A DNA stretch of 64,000 nt from a bacterium (lineage in GTDB: Bacteria > Electryoneota > RPQS01): positions 947,144-1,011,143 of the forward strand of contig DASXUQ010000005.1 in assembly GCA_036504735.1 (NCBI GenBank), written 5' to 3'. This document shows positions 25,926 to 35,276 of the stretch, piece by piece. Under the pieces are notes generated by a model that saw only the letters and a program-made list of their open reading frames with translations, had not been told where the DNA came from and made no database searches. The position numbers were made by a program, and so were the translations under genes. The stretch's first letter is position 1. Each line of letters opens with the position of its first letter.

Positions 25926-26963
25926 TTAGTTGGCGGCCGCTTTCAGCTCATCGACGTGCTCGATGGTCTCAATAATTGCGAGAACATCCACCCTATCGGC
26001 GTTTGAAATGTACGCCTTAAATTCCTCGATGGCGTCCGGGATCAGCCCTTCTTCTTCAAGGCACTCTGCAAATTCGAGATGCGCATCCGCGTACAACGGA
26101 TCCAGCGACAGCGCCGCTCGGAACTCTGCCAGGGCATCAGACCGCTTGCCCAATTCGCAGAGGATCTGCCCGCGGACAAGATGCGCCGACGAATAGTCGT
26201 TATCAATGGCAAGGGCCTTGTCGGCCGCGTCCAAGGCCAAATCGGTGAGACCGGCGCCCGCATGAAAGTAAGCCTCCGCGAGGAAAGTGTATCCCTCGGG
26301 ACGCGAAGTATCAAGACGATGCGCCATTTCAACATCGGCCTTCATTCGCACGTCATCTTCGTCTGCCCGGCACAGTTTTGCTCGCAGCAAATAGGCATCG
26401 ACGTTCGCCGTGTTCTTGGCAATCGCCCTTTCGACGTCACGGAGCGCTTTCGTCGCAGCACCCAGATCATAATAGGCACGTCCCCTACGGATCAGTGCAT
26501 CGTCAACCATTTTCTTGTTTCGGATATCCTTGGTGGCCTGCTGTATGATTGACATCAGTTCGGTGCGGGGTTTCACGTCGCTTTCGCGGGAAGCCAAACG
26601 GACAGAATGGTTCTTGGCAAGGAGGTTCATGGCGGTCGAGAAATCCGCCTGCGCCTTGGCATCATCATCGAAGAAACTGCTCGAGTAGCACAGCCCACGG
26701 ATAGCAAACGCCTTCGGGTCGTCGGGATTCAACTCGATGGCTTTCTCGACGTCGCGCATCACCGCCTCATCATAGCCATCGTCGAGGTAGAGCAGAGCAC
26801 GCGCTACATAGGCCTTCGGATCGGTCGGGTTCTTGGCGATCATGTCAGTGGCTCTGGCCAATTCCGCGTCGAAAGGGTCTTCCTGCGAAAGGGCCTTCTG
26901 CACCTCTACGGTGCTGAGCGTTTTGGTCGTCCTGGTCACTTTTGTCTCCCATGGTTCTGGCAT
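25926..26963 (-). CDS. TPR-repeat protein
   Basis: A 345-residue soluble protein made of about seven tetratricopeptide repeats (for example AYVARALLYLDDGYDEAVMRDVEKAIELNP and AHLVRGQILCELGKRSDALAEFRAALSLDP). There is no signal peptide, so it acts in the cytosol, presumably as a binding scaffold. It ends four bases before the MCM-like gene, which suggests co-translation and perhaps a physical link with that ATPase. Confidence 0.75.
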   Translation of the reverse strand: MPEPWETKVTRTTKTLSTVEVQKALSQEDPFDAELARATDMIAKNPTDPKAYVARALLYLDDGYDEAVMRDVEKAIELNPDDPKAFAIRGLCYSSSFFDDDAKAQADFSTAMNLLAKNHSVRLASRESDVKPRTELMSIIQQATKDIRNKKMVDDALIRRGRAYYDLGAATKALRDVERAIAKNTANVDAYLLRAKLCRADEDDVRMKADVEMAHRLDTSRPEGYTFLAEAYFHAGAGLTDLALDAADKALAIDNDYSSAHLVRGQILCELGKRSDALAEFRAALSLDPLYADAHLEFAECLEEEGLIPDAIEEFKAYISNADRVDVLAIIETIEHVDELKAAAN

Positions 26964-27154
26964 TACCTATTATCGTGCAATTGCGGAATTTCGGCCGCAC
27001 GAATTCCTCTATGCGCCAATATACCGAATCTCATGGCCGAAGTCAACCCAACTAATTGTTCTTGAACTACTTACGCGTGACACCTTACGACGTTGGGTGC
27101 CGCGCGGTGCACAGATCCAAAAAACACGCCTCTTTGGGCGCCAGTCGAGGCAAC

Positions 27155-27177
27155 AAAAAAACCCGGCGCTGGCCGGG
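27155..27177 (-). terminator. Rho-independent terminator
   Basis: On the minus strand CCCGGC-CAGC-GCCGGG is followed by seven T, 26 bases after the stop of the 713-residue gene. Confidence 0.85.
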
Positions 27178-27202
27178 CTGTGGTCGGGAAAACGCAAAGT
27201 GT

Positions 27203-29344
27203 TTACGGGTACACGAAACTGAGTTCGTCGTCAGTCCAGCGATCCAGCTCCGCCGGCTGCTCCACATCAAACCCCGCCAATCCCCACTGACGAAGACTAT
27301 CCTGAAGGTGCGCTACTTGGTTACCGAGCGGCTCCCGAATCCGTTTTGGAGTCGACTTTGATTCGGCCCTTTTTGACTTGGGCTCTGTCACCTTGGTCAG
27401 TTTTTCTCTCAGTGCAGGCCTGTCAAAACCAAGCCAGTGAATGGCATCGCTCCTGGTGATTCGCTTCTGCCCACTTATTTGCTTGACCACAAGCCTGGCA
27501 ACGCATTTACCCACAATGGCGGGGCACCCTGTATTTCGCTCCATCACCCTTACGGCCAGTGTCTTACCGAGTGAGCCCTGATCCGCAATCTCATCAAGGA
27601 TTTCACGCGCTTTCGGCCGGATTACTCGATCCCGAATTGTGTGCGTGTTCCGCTCGTTCCGCCAATCCAGCAGTTTCTCATAATCAGACTTGAAATCGTC
27701 GTTCCACTCCAAGCCAAACAAGGGAATGCACCATTCGCATTCCTCGAATGCAGGAACACGTGGACGCTGTGCAATGTCCCACCAGTTGCGATATTTCTGC
27801 AGGCGATCAGGCTCCAACGATATATCCGGTACAAGGAGCCCGAAACGAGAGTACTGGTGCTGGACGAAATCCGTACCTAACGAGGCTCTCATCATGTTGG
27901 CGACAGCATATGCCGCGCCGTACATTGGCTGGCTGAAGAGCGCTTCGTCCTTGAACCTGAAATTCAAGCCGTACTGATTACGCATCCATGTCCCTAATTC
28001 CGGGTACGTGCGAGGAGCTTTTGGGCTATCCTGCATTTGAATGAATATCTGACAGGCCTCGCCAAAACTCAGATGACAGTCAGGCGCGATCAACGCTGCC
28101 GCGCGCGCTAAGTGCTGACAGGACTCAGCTCCGAAACTGTCCAGCTTAGCGATTACCGGTAAAAGGATGCGAGCCGCCCGATGAACTACCGGTGCAGGCA
28201 CACCCCGTGAGAAGAATGCAAAATACACGGGCAACATGAGATCGATCGCCGCTTTGGCCATGAAGGGATTTCGGGAATCCATGCAAAGAACGCGGAGGCG
28301 CCGCAACGATTCCGCGTCTTCCTGCAGAGGGTCGATCTCACCCAAGTCGTTTCCTGGCATTAGCACAGGAAGCATCTCCCATAACATGCTGAGATCGCTC
28401 ACATCCGCACGTTCCAACACCTCGTTGAGTTTGACTGCGTTAACAAATTCATCGGTGCATTGATCGTGAGTGTTCCATTTCAGCCGCTCGTTCTCGTGAA
28501 TCAGTCGCGTTGCCCTCGGCAGGTTCCGGCGAATATTCCACACGCGGCGAAAGGGACTCACGCTTACTGGAGATGTGGCTTCACGATATTCAGAGCCGAT
28601 CCCCATCTCTACCGGCAATGGAACAACCGCGCTACCAAGTTCGGTCAGCCTTCTTGTGTCCGCATGCTCAATCGCCGCACTGTAACTATCGGCGAGGTTG
28701 AGAGTTCTCGGGCGGAACAGATATTGAGCCTCAGACCTCAGCTCTGCAACTTGGTGCAGCAATTCGACGAATTGTTCGTCGCGGCCGACTCGAAATGCAA
28801 GGTGTCCTTCTAGCAGATTGCGACGTATATCCATGAAGAGCCGATTTGCTGTTGCGAATCCTCCGTGGCTGACAAGGTCCCTGATCTCCGCGATGCACGC
28901 CCGCAATCTCATCTGGGTTGCCACCAAACAGGATTGCCATAACGCATGCACAGACACGTGAATTTGCGCTACCGTTGCTCGTTCCAGAAACGACAACTCC
29001 AAGTCACGTTTCTGCCACTGGAATAACCTGAGCGCCATCTGATAGAGAAGAGGTGGGTCTTCGACCCAAGGATCGGGTAACTTGTGAAGCTCGCGAGTCA
29101 GCGCTGTCACCATTCTCCTTTTCGTGAGCAGCGGCTCGCACTCCCGGAGCAAACTGCGTACTTCGAGTGCTTGCGTAAGCAGGTCAGATGGACATGGCCA
29201 GAAATCTTCCAAGTACGCATCCTTCTTGGGTTCTGCGCCACCAGAAACTGCCAAAGCACCGCGTTGCGCGCGCGGTCCAGCAACAATGCTGTTGATGACT
29301 GATGTAAGATTGTAATCAGGTTCACTTAGGTCGTAGCGGACCAT
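27203..29344 (-). CDS. Large hypothetical protein of the element
   Basis: A 713-residue cytosolic protein that I do not recognise. It is rich in Trp, Arg and Leu helices and contains no P-loop, nuclease or HTH signature I can identify; the C-terminal 80 residues are Lys/Arg-rich (KSKRAESKSTPKRIREP), suggesting nucleic-acid contact. It has its own terminator and ends 240 bases before the TPR gene start, so it is a separate transcript from the TPR-MCM pair. Its size and single-copy place in the element suggest a core function. Confidence 0.6.
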   Translation of the reverse strand: MVRYDLSEPDYNLTSVINSIVAGPRAQRGALAVSGGAEPKKDAYLEDFWPCPSDLLTQALEVRSLLRECEPLLTKRRMVTALTRELHKLPDPWVEDPPLLYQMALRLFQWQKRDLELSFLERATVAQIHVSVHALWQSCLVATQMRLRACIAEIRDLVSHGGFATANRLFMDIRRNLLEGHLAFRVGRDEQFVELLHQVAELRSEAQYLFRPRTLNLADSYSAAIEHADTRRLTELGSAVVPLPVEMGIGSEYREATSPVSVSPFRRVWNIRRNLPRATRLIHENERLKWNTHDQCTDEFVNAVKLNEVLERADVSDLSMLWEMLPVLMPGNDLGEIDPLQEDAESLRRLRVLCMDSRNPFMAKAAIDLMLPVYFAFFSRGVPAPVVHRAARILLPVIAKLDSFGAESCQHLARAAALIAPDCHLSFGEACQIFIQMQDSPKAPRTYPELGTWMRNQYGLNFRFKDEALFSQPMYGAAYAVANMMRASLGTDFVQHQYSRFGLLVPDISLEPDRLQKYRNWWDIAQRPRVPAFEECEWCIPLFGLEWNDDFKSDYEKLLDWRNERNTHTIRDRVIRPKAREILDEIADQGSLGKTLAVRVMERNTGCPAIVGKCVARLVVKQISGQKRITRSDAIHWLGFDRPALREKLTKVTEPKSKRAESKSTPKRIREPLGNQVAHLQDSLRQWGLAGFDVEQPAELDRWTDDELSFVYP

Positions 29345-30080
29345 AGGTATCTCTAGATCATTTTATGGAAGGGCATGCTGCGCGCCGCATCAGCAGAAAT
29401 TTTCCCGTTGTCTGACCATTGCACTGTCAGAGCGTCCACTAACGAATGCAGGAGACTCTTGTGCATTTCCTCTGCGTCCACTTAGTTCGCCCATGTGTGG
29501 TCGTCTGTGCTTCCGAAAAATCCTCAGTCAAATCGATGACTGTGCCTATCGTGTTGAAGTTTATTCAAGGCCGGTCGGCGGCACACGTGTTCTTCAACAT
29601 CGAGATGTGGTTGCACTGGGTATCCAGTTCGTCTATGTTACCCAGCCTGGCTCCATAATTAAGTTGTTTAGGATCACAGAGTCAAGTGTTACCGGCAATT
29701 CTGAAAATAGACTTTTCGCCGTCGTGGGCATCATGGCGTCGTGTGACCTCGGGATGCAATTTGTTCTTGACATTCGCAATGATCTCCTGTTCCGCACTGC
29801 GGCGTTTGACCCACCGCCGTCTCTTTCGCTGGCCCATGCCTTCCAGGCTGAAGACATGATACGCATGAAGGCCGGTCTCTCGGCCAATCGACGGAAGTCC
29901 CGGCGCGCATTATACCACTTGCAAGCACCGACATTGTTTATTCGAAAGTTAACCTTGACACTCTGCCAAACTGGGTCCGATTCGCTCGTCATCCGGCCTG
30001 GCCGACGGAAAATGCCCCAGTTAGGCTTTCGGGAAACATAAGAAAGTCAATCAGGAGAGAAGGAAGCCATAAGCGAGAAA
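29345..30080. other. Region without a confident gene
   Basis: A plus-strand frame of 182 codons (29493-30041) and a minus-strand frame of 119 codons (29633-29992) overlap here. Neither has a ribosome binding site, a domain or a neighbour with matching spacing. The plus frame begins MCGR like SRAP proteins, but nothing else of that family follows. I annotate no gene. Confidence 0.4.
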
Positions 30081-30100
30081 AGCCAGCGCAATCGCTGGCT
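30081..30100 (-). terminator. Terminator after the small RDSLD-family gene
   Basis: AGCCAGCG-CAAT-CGCTGGCT is a perfect eight-base stem four bases beyond the stop codon of 30105-30314, with TTTTC on the minus-strand 3' side. Confidence 0.75.
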
Positions 30101-30104
30101 CGAT

Positions 30105-30314
30105 TCATTCCCAGGCACTGCCGGGGATTCGCTTCTTGAAGCAATCGCCGGCTGGCTCCGGCCAATCCCAGTCAAGGCTGGCCAGAAACAGATCGCGCGC
30201 TAGTTCGGTCGCAACGGCGTGAAGCGGATGGCCCTCGGGGATTTCGGCGGTGATCACCGGTGTTTGGTCAAGGGAATCGCGGGAATTCACGATCTTGGGA
30301 GAGAAATGGAACAT
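30105..30314 (-). CDS. Small protein of an element-borne family (RDSLD motif), copy 1
   Basis: A 69-residue protein. The block IVNSRDSLDQTPVI, then P-x-GHPL, reappears at 36350-36556 as VVNNRDSLDAVPVI and P-x-GHPL, so the two are paralogues despite unlike C-termini. AAGGAGG lies just upstream of the ATG and a perfect terminator follows. Function unknown. The repeated occurrence within one element and the free-standing transcript argue for a real gene. Confidence 0.7.
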   Translation of the reverse strand: MFHFSPKIVNSRDSLDQTPVITAEIPEGHPLHAVATELARDLFLASLDWDWPEPAGDCFKKRIPGSAWE

Positions 30315-30527
30315 GGAAAGCCTCCTTTATTAGCTTATTCCGGAAACGGCAAAGAACCGCCTTTGCGCGGTCGGAGATATTGTCGTTTTTGGGAATAGTG
30401 GAGACTCTGCGCCCGGAGGGGAAATGGGCGGTTTGGTAGGGGTTGGATTCTACGAAAAAGTCCGCGAAAAGTCAAGCGACTTGCAATCGCCTCTGGTTTT
30501 GATTATATTGTAATATGGGTGGTGTTC

Positions 30528-30555
30528 TTGACAATTTATGGCACTTGATTATATT
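30528..30555 (+). promoter_or_regulatory. Promoter for the replication module
   Basis: TTGACA (30528-30533), a 16-base spacer and TATATT (30550-30555) on the plus strand. The leader to the first gene is about 295 bases and contains GACTACCTA twice (around 30583 and 30647) and a terminator-like hairpin. Confidence 0.55.
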
Positions 30556-30788
30556 TGAATAGTCAGGCCGCCCGTCCCCCCAAGACTACCTAGCCAAACA
30601 CGAAAGGGACCTATCTGCCCTGACGACTAGCAAACCCATAGACGATCGACTACCTACGACAGACCGAAGAGCGAGCGCATTCGGATATTCTCGTTTTCTC
30701 AAACGACCGAATCGCGCGTATTACCCGCGACTTCTTCGCCTATGAAATGACACGTATGTAGATGATCCCTTACATTCAGAATTTCCAG

Positions 30789-30818
30789 GCCGGAGTCGCA
30801 TTGACTGCCGGCTTTTTT
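30789..30818 (+). terminator. Terminator-like hairpin in the leader of the replication module
   Basis: GCCGG (30789-30793) and CCGGC (30808-30812) are followed by six T. GCCGGC recurs right after the T-run (30821-30827), so an alternative pairing could mask the terminator arm. It lies 40 bases before the first ATG and may attenuate the operon. Confidence 0.5.
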
Positions 30819-30857
30819 ATGGCCGGCATGTTCCAACAAACGATATGGAGATTAGAA

Positions 30858-31268
30858 ATGGAACAACCGACAAAACCGTCCACGTGGAGCGAGCAAGTGA
30901 AGTGGGACTACATTGTGGACAGAGCCCGAGAATTACTGCAGAGACTTCAGCAAGCAGGGGCACAATTTTACGCATACGGTGCATGCGACGTAATGCTTCT
31001 CCGCGGACAATTAATTGATCTCTCACGCACGTCAGAACTTCTGCTGGTTCTGAAATCATGCCTGCAAGAAGATCAAAGACGTTATGCACGAGAGGTGGCG
31101 CAGAACATACACTTTTTCGCGAAGCAGTCGATGCAATGCATTCCCTGTTCCGAAGAAGGGGCTGGAGGAATACGAAATTACCTGTCGTTTCGCGATCGCA
31201 TTCGCATCATGGAATACTTCGAAAGCGAACGACTTTCTCAAACACAAGGAGACACAAATGAAGACTAA
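30858..31268 (+). CDS. Small protein at the head of the replication operon
   Basis: A 136-residue, largely helical protein with no recognised domain (VDRARELLQRLQQAGAQFYAYG). It contains a CxxC pair (CIPC) near residue 95. The ATG at 30858 is chosen for its GGAG seven bases upstream. It overlaps the following gene by 11 bases and so is translated with it and the primase-helicase; a role in replication control or partner loading is inference from position. Confidence 0.6.
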   Translation: MEQPTKPSTWSEQVKWDYIVDRARELLQRLQQAGAQFYAYGACDVMLLRGQLIDLSRTSELLLVLKSCLQEDQRRYAREVAQNIHFFAKQSMQCIPCSEEGAGGIRNYLSFRDRIRIMEYFESERLSQTQGDTNED

Positions 31269-31536
31269 GGATTACGGGATTAACTGCCTTCTGGCATCCA
31301 ACCACTGTGAGATGGTAGGACATGAGATTGACCCGCGGGGTCAAGTATGGATCGAATGGCGCGACACAGAGCTTGCTAACAAGCTCGTACGAGACTTCTA
31401 CAGCGGCAGCGCGACAGTAAACGTGGCTGATTTTATGAGCAGCCTCAAACACATCAAAACACTTATTTTCAACCTGAGGAGACAAGCATATGGAGATAGA
31501 GAATATGAACTTCATAGACGAGAATTTACTATGTAA
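31258..31536 (+). CDS. Small protein of the replication operon
   Basis: A 92-residue protein of unknown function, beginning MKTKDYGINCLLASNH. AAGGAGA precedes the ATG at 31258. The gene overlaps both the preceding gene and the primase-helicase gene (which starts at 31490), so it is firmly embedded in the operon. Confidence 0.6.
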   Translation: MKTKDYGINCLLASNHCEMVGHEIDPRGQVWIEWRDTELANKLVRDFYSGSATVNVADFMSSLKHIKTLIFNLRRQAYGDREYELHRREFTM

Positions 31537-34500
31537 TGAAGAAGCGCAGGCAAAGACCCTGCTGACCACAGGCATGCCGTCCATGAACGGTTGCCACGCT
31601 GATCATAGTCATGATGACCTTACCGAAGAAATCTTAGAGAAATTTGTCAGCCGTGACGATTGCGTCGGACAGGCCACTACCATGTCGACGCCAGTATCCG
31701 GCCGGGCGGACGTAGTAAAGAGATTACAAAAACACCTCTCCGGAGAGCTCCGGCTAGGACTCTACGATCTTCTGCCTGACGGAACCGCCCAGTGGGCCGT
31801 CGTAGAATTTGAAGATCACGATGGTGATACCGCCTGGGAAGACATTTGTCTGGCGAACGCGTTCCGTTACCAGCAAGAGCTCAAAGCTTTGGGCATTCCC
31901 AGTCTTCTCGAGCGTAGCAAGAACCTGAACGGAAGATGCTACCACCTGCATATCCGCCTTGATGAACCATTATCGGCCCGGCTCATCCGCGATAGTTTGC
32001 GCGATTTAGGCCGGAAGCTATTCGGCCCCTTCCAGAATGAGATCTTTCCCAAGGGGGATAACGGCATCGGACACTTCGTGTGGCTGCCCCTCTTTGGAGG
32101 CGCTGAAGATACCATTTACAATAAGTCCCGCGAAGGCCGTCGGGGAGGTGGTGTGCCAACTAGCCGAACCGTGTTCATCGATGAAACCGGTGCCGTGTAC
32201 GCGGATCAGCGCGCAGCGCTTAACGCTTGGGACGCTGCTAACGCCAAGCAATTTGCCGACAGGATGCTGCCGTTGCAGGCACACACGACTGCACCAGCGT
32301 CGTCGTCAAAGCAGGGTACCGGTATCGAACAGAACCAGCCAGGGCTGGAGAAGATGGAAGCGAATTGCCCCATCATCAAGAAATGGGTCGAGAGCCCCAT
32401 TGGCTGGCGTTATGATCACTGGCTTGGGATTGCAAGCAACTATGTCGTCTTCAAAGGCGGGTGGGAACGCTTTGTTGAGCTTAGCCGCAAGGACACGGCG
32501 AACTTCAGCCAGCGGGAGATCGACCGCATTCTTGATGAAGTGCTGGCTTTCCATGGACCGCAGACGTATGAGAAGTTCCGTGAACAAGGTCTGGAATTCG
32601 AGCTACCCGCAGGGTCACCGAAAGCGCCCGCCGGCTGGCGTACTTGTGTGGATCTTGACGCCTTACTTGGTAGGATCCTTGCCGCCAAGGGCAACGAGCA
32701 GGAAGAACTGACGGCAGACTGCTTCCGGGAGGAATTTCCTGTACTCTCGGCCGGGAAGCAGGATCGGCTCTTGGCCGATCTGGAGAAGCGCGGTGGAATC
32801 CCCGGCACCGACCTGCGACGCATGGCGCGCGAATCACTGAAGGTGTCATGCCTGGTCGGTCGTGATCTCAGAGAGTTGCTGCCGCGCTTGCGGGTGCTCG
32901 GAGCGACGCCCGAGGATTTAGGCGAAGTGATCTTCCGCTGGTTCACCGAGAACGGCGGAAAGTGCTATCGCGACAGGGACCATATCGGTTATCTCGTCTG
33001 GAAGGACAAAGCCTACGAGATTGGCCCCAACCAGCCCTATCGCTCCTTGCTGTGGGAGGTGGCCCGTATTACCGACAAGGGTATTGACTCGCAGAAGATG
33101 CTCGCAGCGATTTGTGCCGAGGTGGATCTGAAAGCCAAGGTCGTGGAGTTCTTCACGTGGCTGCATTCCGATACCTCTAATCATGTTCTCTACTTGCACC
33201 CGAACCGCCATGATGACCAGTTGGTGCAGGTGGACTGCACCGGAGTTCGTCTGGTTCCGAACGGTAACAATGACCACGAAGTCATCCTGACCGCACCCAC
33301 CAAAATGAAACCCGCAGATCTGATTCCGATGGACGATGCCGGCTACAAGGCTGCGTGGCAGGACTTCAACCGGCTCATACTACAGAACATGGCGTCCTCA
33401 CGCTCCAACCAGCTGATGGCAGCTTGTTGGGCAATTTGCTATCCCTTCATGGATTATGTGAAATCCTGCCCTCACTTGCGGTTCGAAGGCCGCACCAAAC
33501 GGGGAAAAACCCGAGCGATGGACCTTATAGGCTACTTCATCTACGGAGACCAGCAGTACACGACATCAGCGACTACGGCATCGATCTTTTCAAACGCTTC
33601 CGTGAATCCGCTCTTCATGTACGACAATCTGGAAACGAAGAACATCACCCAAGAGATCTCCGATTTGCTGCTGACCATAGTAAGCGGCGGGCAACGCGAG
33701 AAGCGCGACATGACCACCGCCCACGGGGTGATCGAGGAACGAACGCATTGTCTGGCTTGCACGACCGGCATCGAAAACCTGAATCTGCCCGAGCAGATCA
33801 ACCGAACGCTGACGATCCCCGTGGACCATTATGAGTACAGTTCCCCAGGTTGGTCGGACCGCATGTATGAGTTAATCAAGGCCAAGCGCTCGGAAATGTT
33901 CACAGCTCATATGCGGATTGTGTCACGAGTGTTATGCCGTATGTCACTGGGCGAGATGGAAGCGCGCGTTGACTGGATTCGGGCTCGCTTTCCCAAGGAT
34001 CATGACAAGGACAGGGTGAACAGCTATCTGGCATTGATGACTTTGGTCGCTGAAGAACTTCTGCCAATCATCGAGCCGCAACTGCGTGTAGATGATTTGC
34101 TGGTGACTTGGATTCAGGACCAAGATGAAAGCGGCGGTGAAACCGCTCGCGAGTCGAGTCCAATTGTCATGTATCTGGAAGCGCTTCACAAGAAGGCGAA
34201 GCGGATGAAGGTCACGGATTCGGATGATGTGCTTGGCCAGGACTGGCCTTACAATGTAGACTGTAAGAAACGCGAGGACGGCCACTATACTATGTCCGGA
34301 ATTGGCGCTGATTTCTTGTTGTCCTTTGGTCAGATTGCCCGTGAAAAGGGCCAGACGGCGCCGTATAAGAATGCGCAGCAGTTTGTGCGACGGTTGAAGG
34401 ATGCGGAAGGCATCTTGAAAGATCGAGGGATTACGTTCACATCGCGCAAGAACCGGGAAGATGTTTCGGTCTACACTTTCGAATTCCCGGCACCGGAACA

Positions 34501-34585
34501 GAAGCCGGCGTCAACCGGTGGCGGCGAGTCGAACGCGCCGAAGAAGACATATCCAGCAGACGTGCTGGAGCCCTGCGAAAAGTAG
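31490..34585 (+). CDS. Primase-helicase replication protein (archaeo-eukaryotic primase plus P-loop helicase)
   Basis: A 1031-residue protein. Residues about 70-240 resemble the TOTE/PrimPol-type primase: WAVVEFEDHDGDTAW with acidic residues, SLLERSKNLNGRCYHLHI (the S/H motif) and a later FPKGDNGIGHFVWLPLF. A long middle region follows. The helicase part begins near residue 660 with GRTKRGKTRAMD (Walker A) and FMYDNLE, and ends its core with QINRTLTIPVD, a likely arginine finger. The C-terminus adds a winged-helix-like part and a Pro-rich tail. Proteins of this kind open and prime the origin of phages, plasmids and integrative elements. GAGGAG precedes the ATG. The iteron cluster lies 17 bases downstream. 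Confidence 0.85.
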   Translation: MEIENMNFIDENLLCNEEAQAKTLLTTGMPSMNGCHADHSHDDLTEEILEKFVSRDDCVGQATTMSTPVSGRADVVKRLQKHLSGELRLGLYDLLPDGTAQWAVVEFEDHDGDTAWEDICLANAFRYQQELKALGIPSLLERSKNLNGRCYHLHIRLDEPLSARLIRDSLRDLGRKLFGPFQNEIFPKGDNGIGHFVWLPLFGGAEDTIYNKSREGRRGGGVPTSRTVFIDETGAVYADQRAALNAWDAANAKQFADRMLPLQAHTTAPASSSKQGTGIEQNQPGLEKMEANCPIIKKWVESPIGWRYDHWLGIASNYVVFKGGWERFVELSRKDTANFSQREIDRILDEVLAFHGPQTYEKFREQGLEFELPAGSPKAPAGWRTCVDLDALLGRILAAKGNEQEELTADCFREEFPVLSAGKQDRLLADLEKRGGIPGTDLRRMARESLKVSCLVGRDLRELLPRLRVLGATPEDLGEVIFRWFTENGGKCYRDRDHIGYLVWKDKAYEIGPNQPYRSLLWEVARITDKGIDSQKMLAAICAEVDLKAKVVEFFTWLHSDTSNHVLYLHPNRHDDQLVQVDCTGVRLVPNGNNDHEVILTAPTKMKPADLIPMDDAGYKAAWQDFNRLILQNMASSRSNQLMAACWAICYPFMDYVKSCPHLRFEGRTKRGKTRAMDLIGYFIYGDQQYTTSATTASIFSNASVNPLFMYDNLETKNITQEISDLLLTIVSGGQREKRDMTTAHGVIEERTHCLACTTGIENLNLPEQINRTLTIPVDHYEYSSPGWSDRMYELIKAKRSEMFTAHMRIVSRVLCRMSLGEMEARVDWIRARFPKDHDKDRVNSYLALMTLVAEELLPIIEPQLRVDDLLVTWIQDQDESGGETARESSPIVMYLEALHKKAKRMKVTDSDDVLGQDWPYNVDCKKREDGHYTMSGIGADFLLSFGQIAREKGQTAPYKNAQQFVRRLKDAEGILKDRGITFTSRKNREDVSVYTFEFPAPEQKPASTGGGESNAPKKTYPADVLEPCEK

Positions 34586-34602
34586 TGTTGTTGTGCTGGA
34601 AG

Positions 34603-34887
34603 TGCAGGGATTGAATTCCGATCCCTGCATAATCCCTGCACCAATCCCTGCATACATAACTATAATAAAATATTTTACTTAACTAATATTTGCAGGGATT
34701 GAAGGGATCGAATTGAAAAAGATGTATATATAGAGAAGAGAGAAAACAGCCGCTTTTCCTTCTTCCCATATAGACACACCTTTCCCAAAACAATCCCTGC
34801 AATCCCTGCATTTCACATTTAATTTATTACAATTACAATACTTACGCTTGCCGGGATCGTGCAGGGATTGCCATTTGGATCCCTGCG
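34603..34887. repeat. Iteron-like repeat cluster, putative replication origin
   Basis: Nine copies of TGCAGGGATT or a one-to-two-base variant: plus orientation at 34603, 34691 and 34860; inverted at 34621, 34631, 34643, 34792, 34801 and 34879. Spacing within groups is 9-12 bases, about one helical turn. Between the groups lie very A+T-rich stretches (34653-34690 and 34811-34850). Such direct and inverted iterons beside an A+T-rich region just after a primase-helicase gene are the usual form of an initiator-dependent origin. Confidence 0.7.
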
Positions 34888-34988
34888 TATTCCGGCTAAT
34901 CACTACTACGTCGAAGCCGCATTTTGGGAGGCGGCTGTAACGTCACCCCATGTCCAAAAGGCACCAAACCACAGAAAGAAAAACACCC

Positions 34989-35258
34989 ATGAACCTTCCA
35001 CTACAACCACTAGCGCAGCAGCTTATTAAGCTGGGCGCGCGAAAACCCAAGCGACTGACGCTTGCCGATGTATTCGGCGTTCGAAAAACACAATGGCATC
35101 CAACACCGGACCCGCCTGTCAAACCGGACGTTGACTACCATCCCGAAGAAGAACGAAAGCCACAGGCTCCGCATTTCACCGGCATGTGGCTTGACCATTG
35201 GAGCCACTGGGGTGACGTGAAAAACCCGATCGGATCGCCGATGGAAAGCGGCGCATGA
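34989..35258 (+). CDS. Small protein with GSPMESGA C-terminus, copy 1
   Basis: An 89-residue protein. Its last 24 residues, from MWLDHWSHWGDVK to NPIGSPMESGA, are almost repeated at the end of the 53-residue product at 35831-35992. The rest of the two proteins differ, so the C-terminal block is under selection. The N-terminus is basic (LGARKPKRLTLADVFG). The ATG at 34989 is preferred over 34950 because it gives the same MN start as the paralogue. It lies directly behind the iteron cluster. Function unknown. Confidence 0.6.
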   Translation: MNLPLQPLAQQLIKLGARKPKRLTLADVFGVRKTQWHPTPDPPVKPDVDYHPEEERKPQAPHFTGMWLDHWSHWGDVKNPIGSPMESGA

Positions 35259-35276
35259 TGCCTGATCCGAAGGATT

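Noticed and set aside
29493..30041. SRAP-like protein suggested by an MCGR start
   Set aside because: Nothing after the first four residues fits the SRAP domain, and there is no ribosome binding site.
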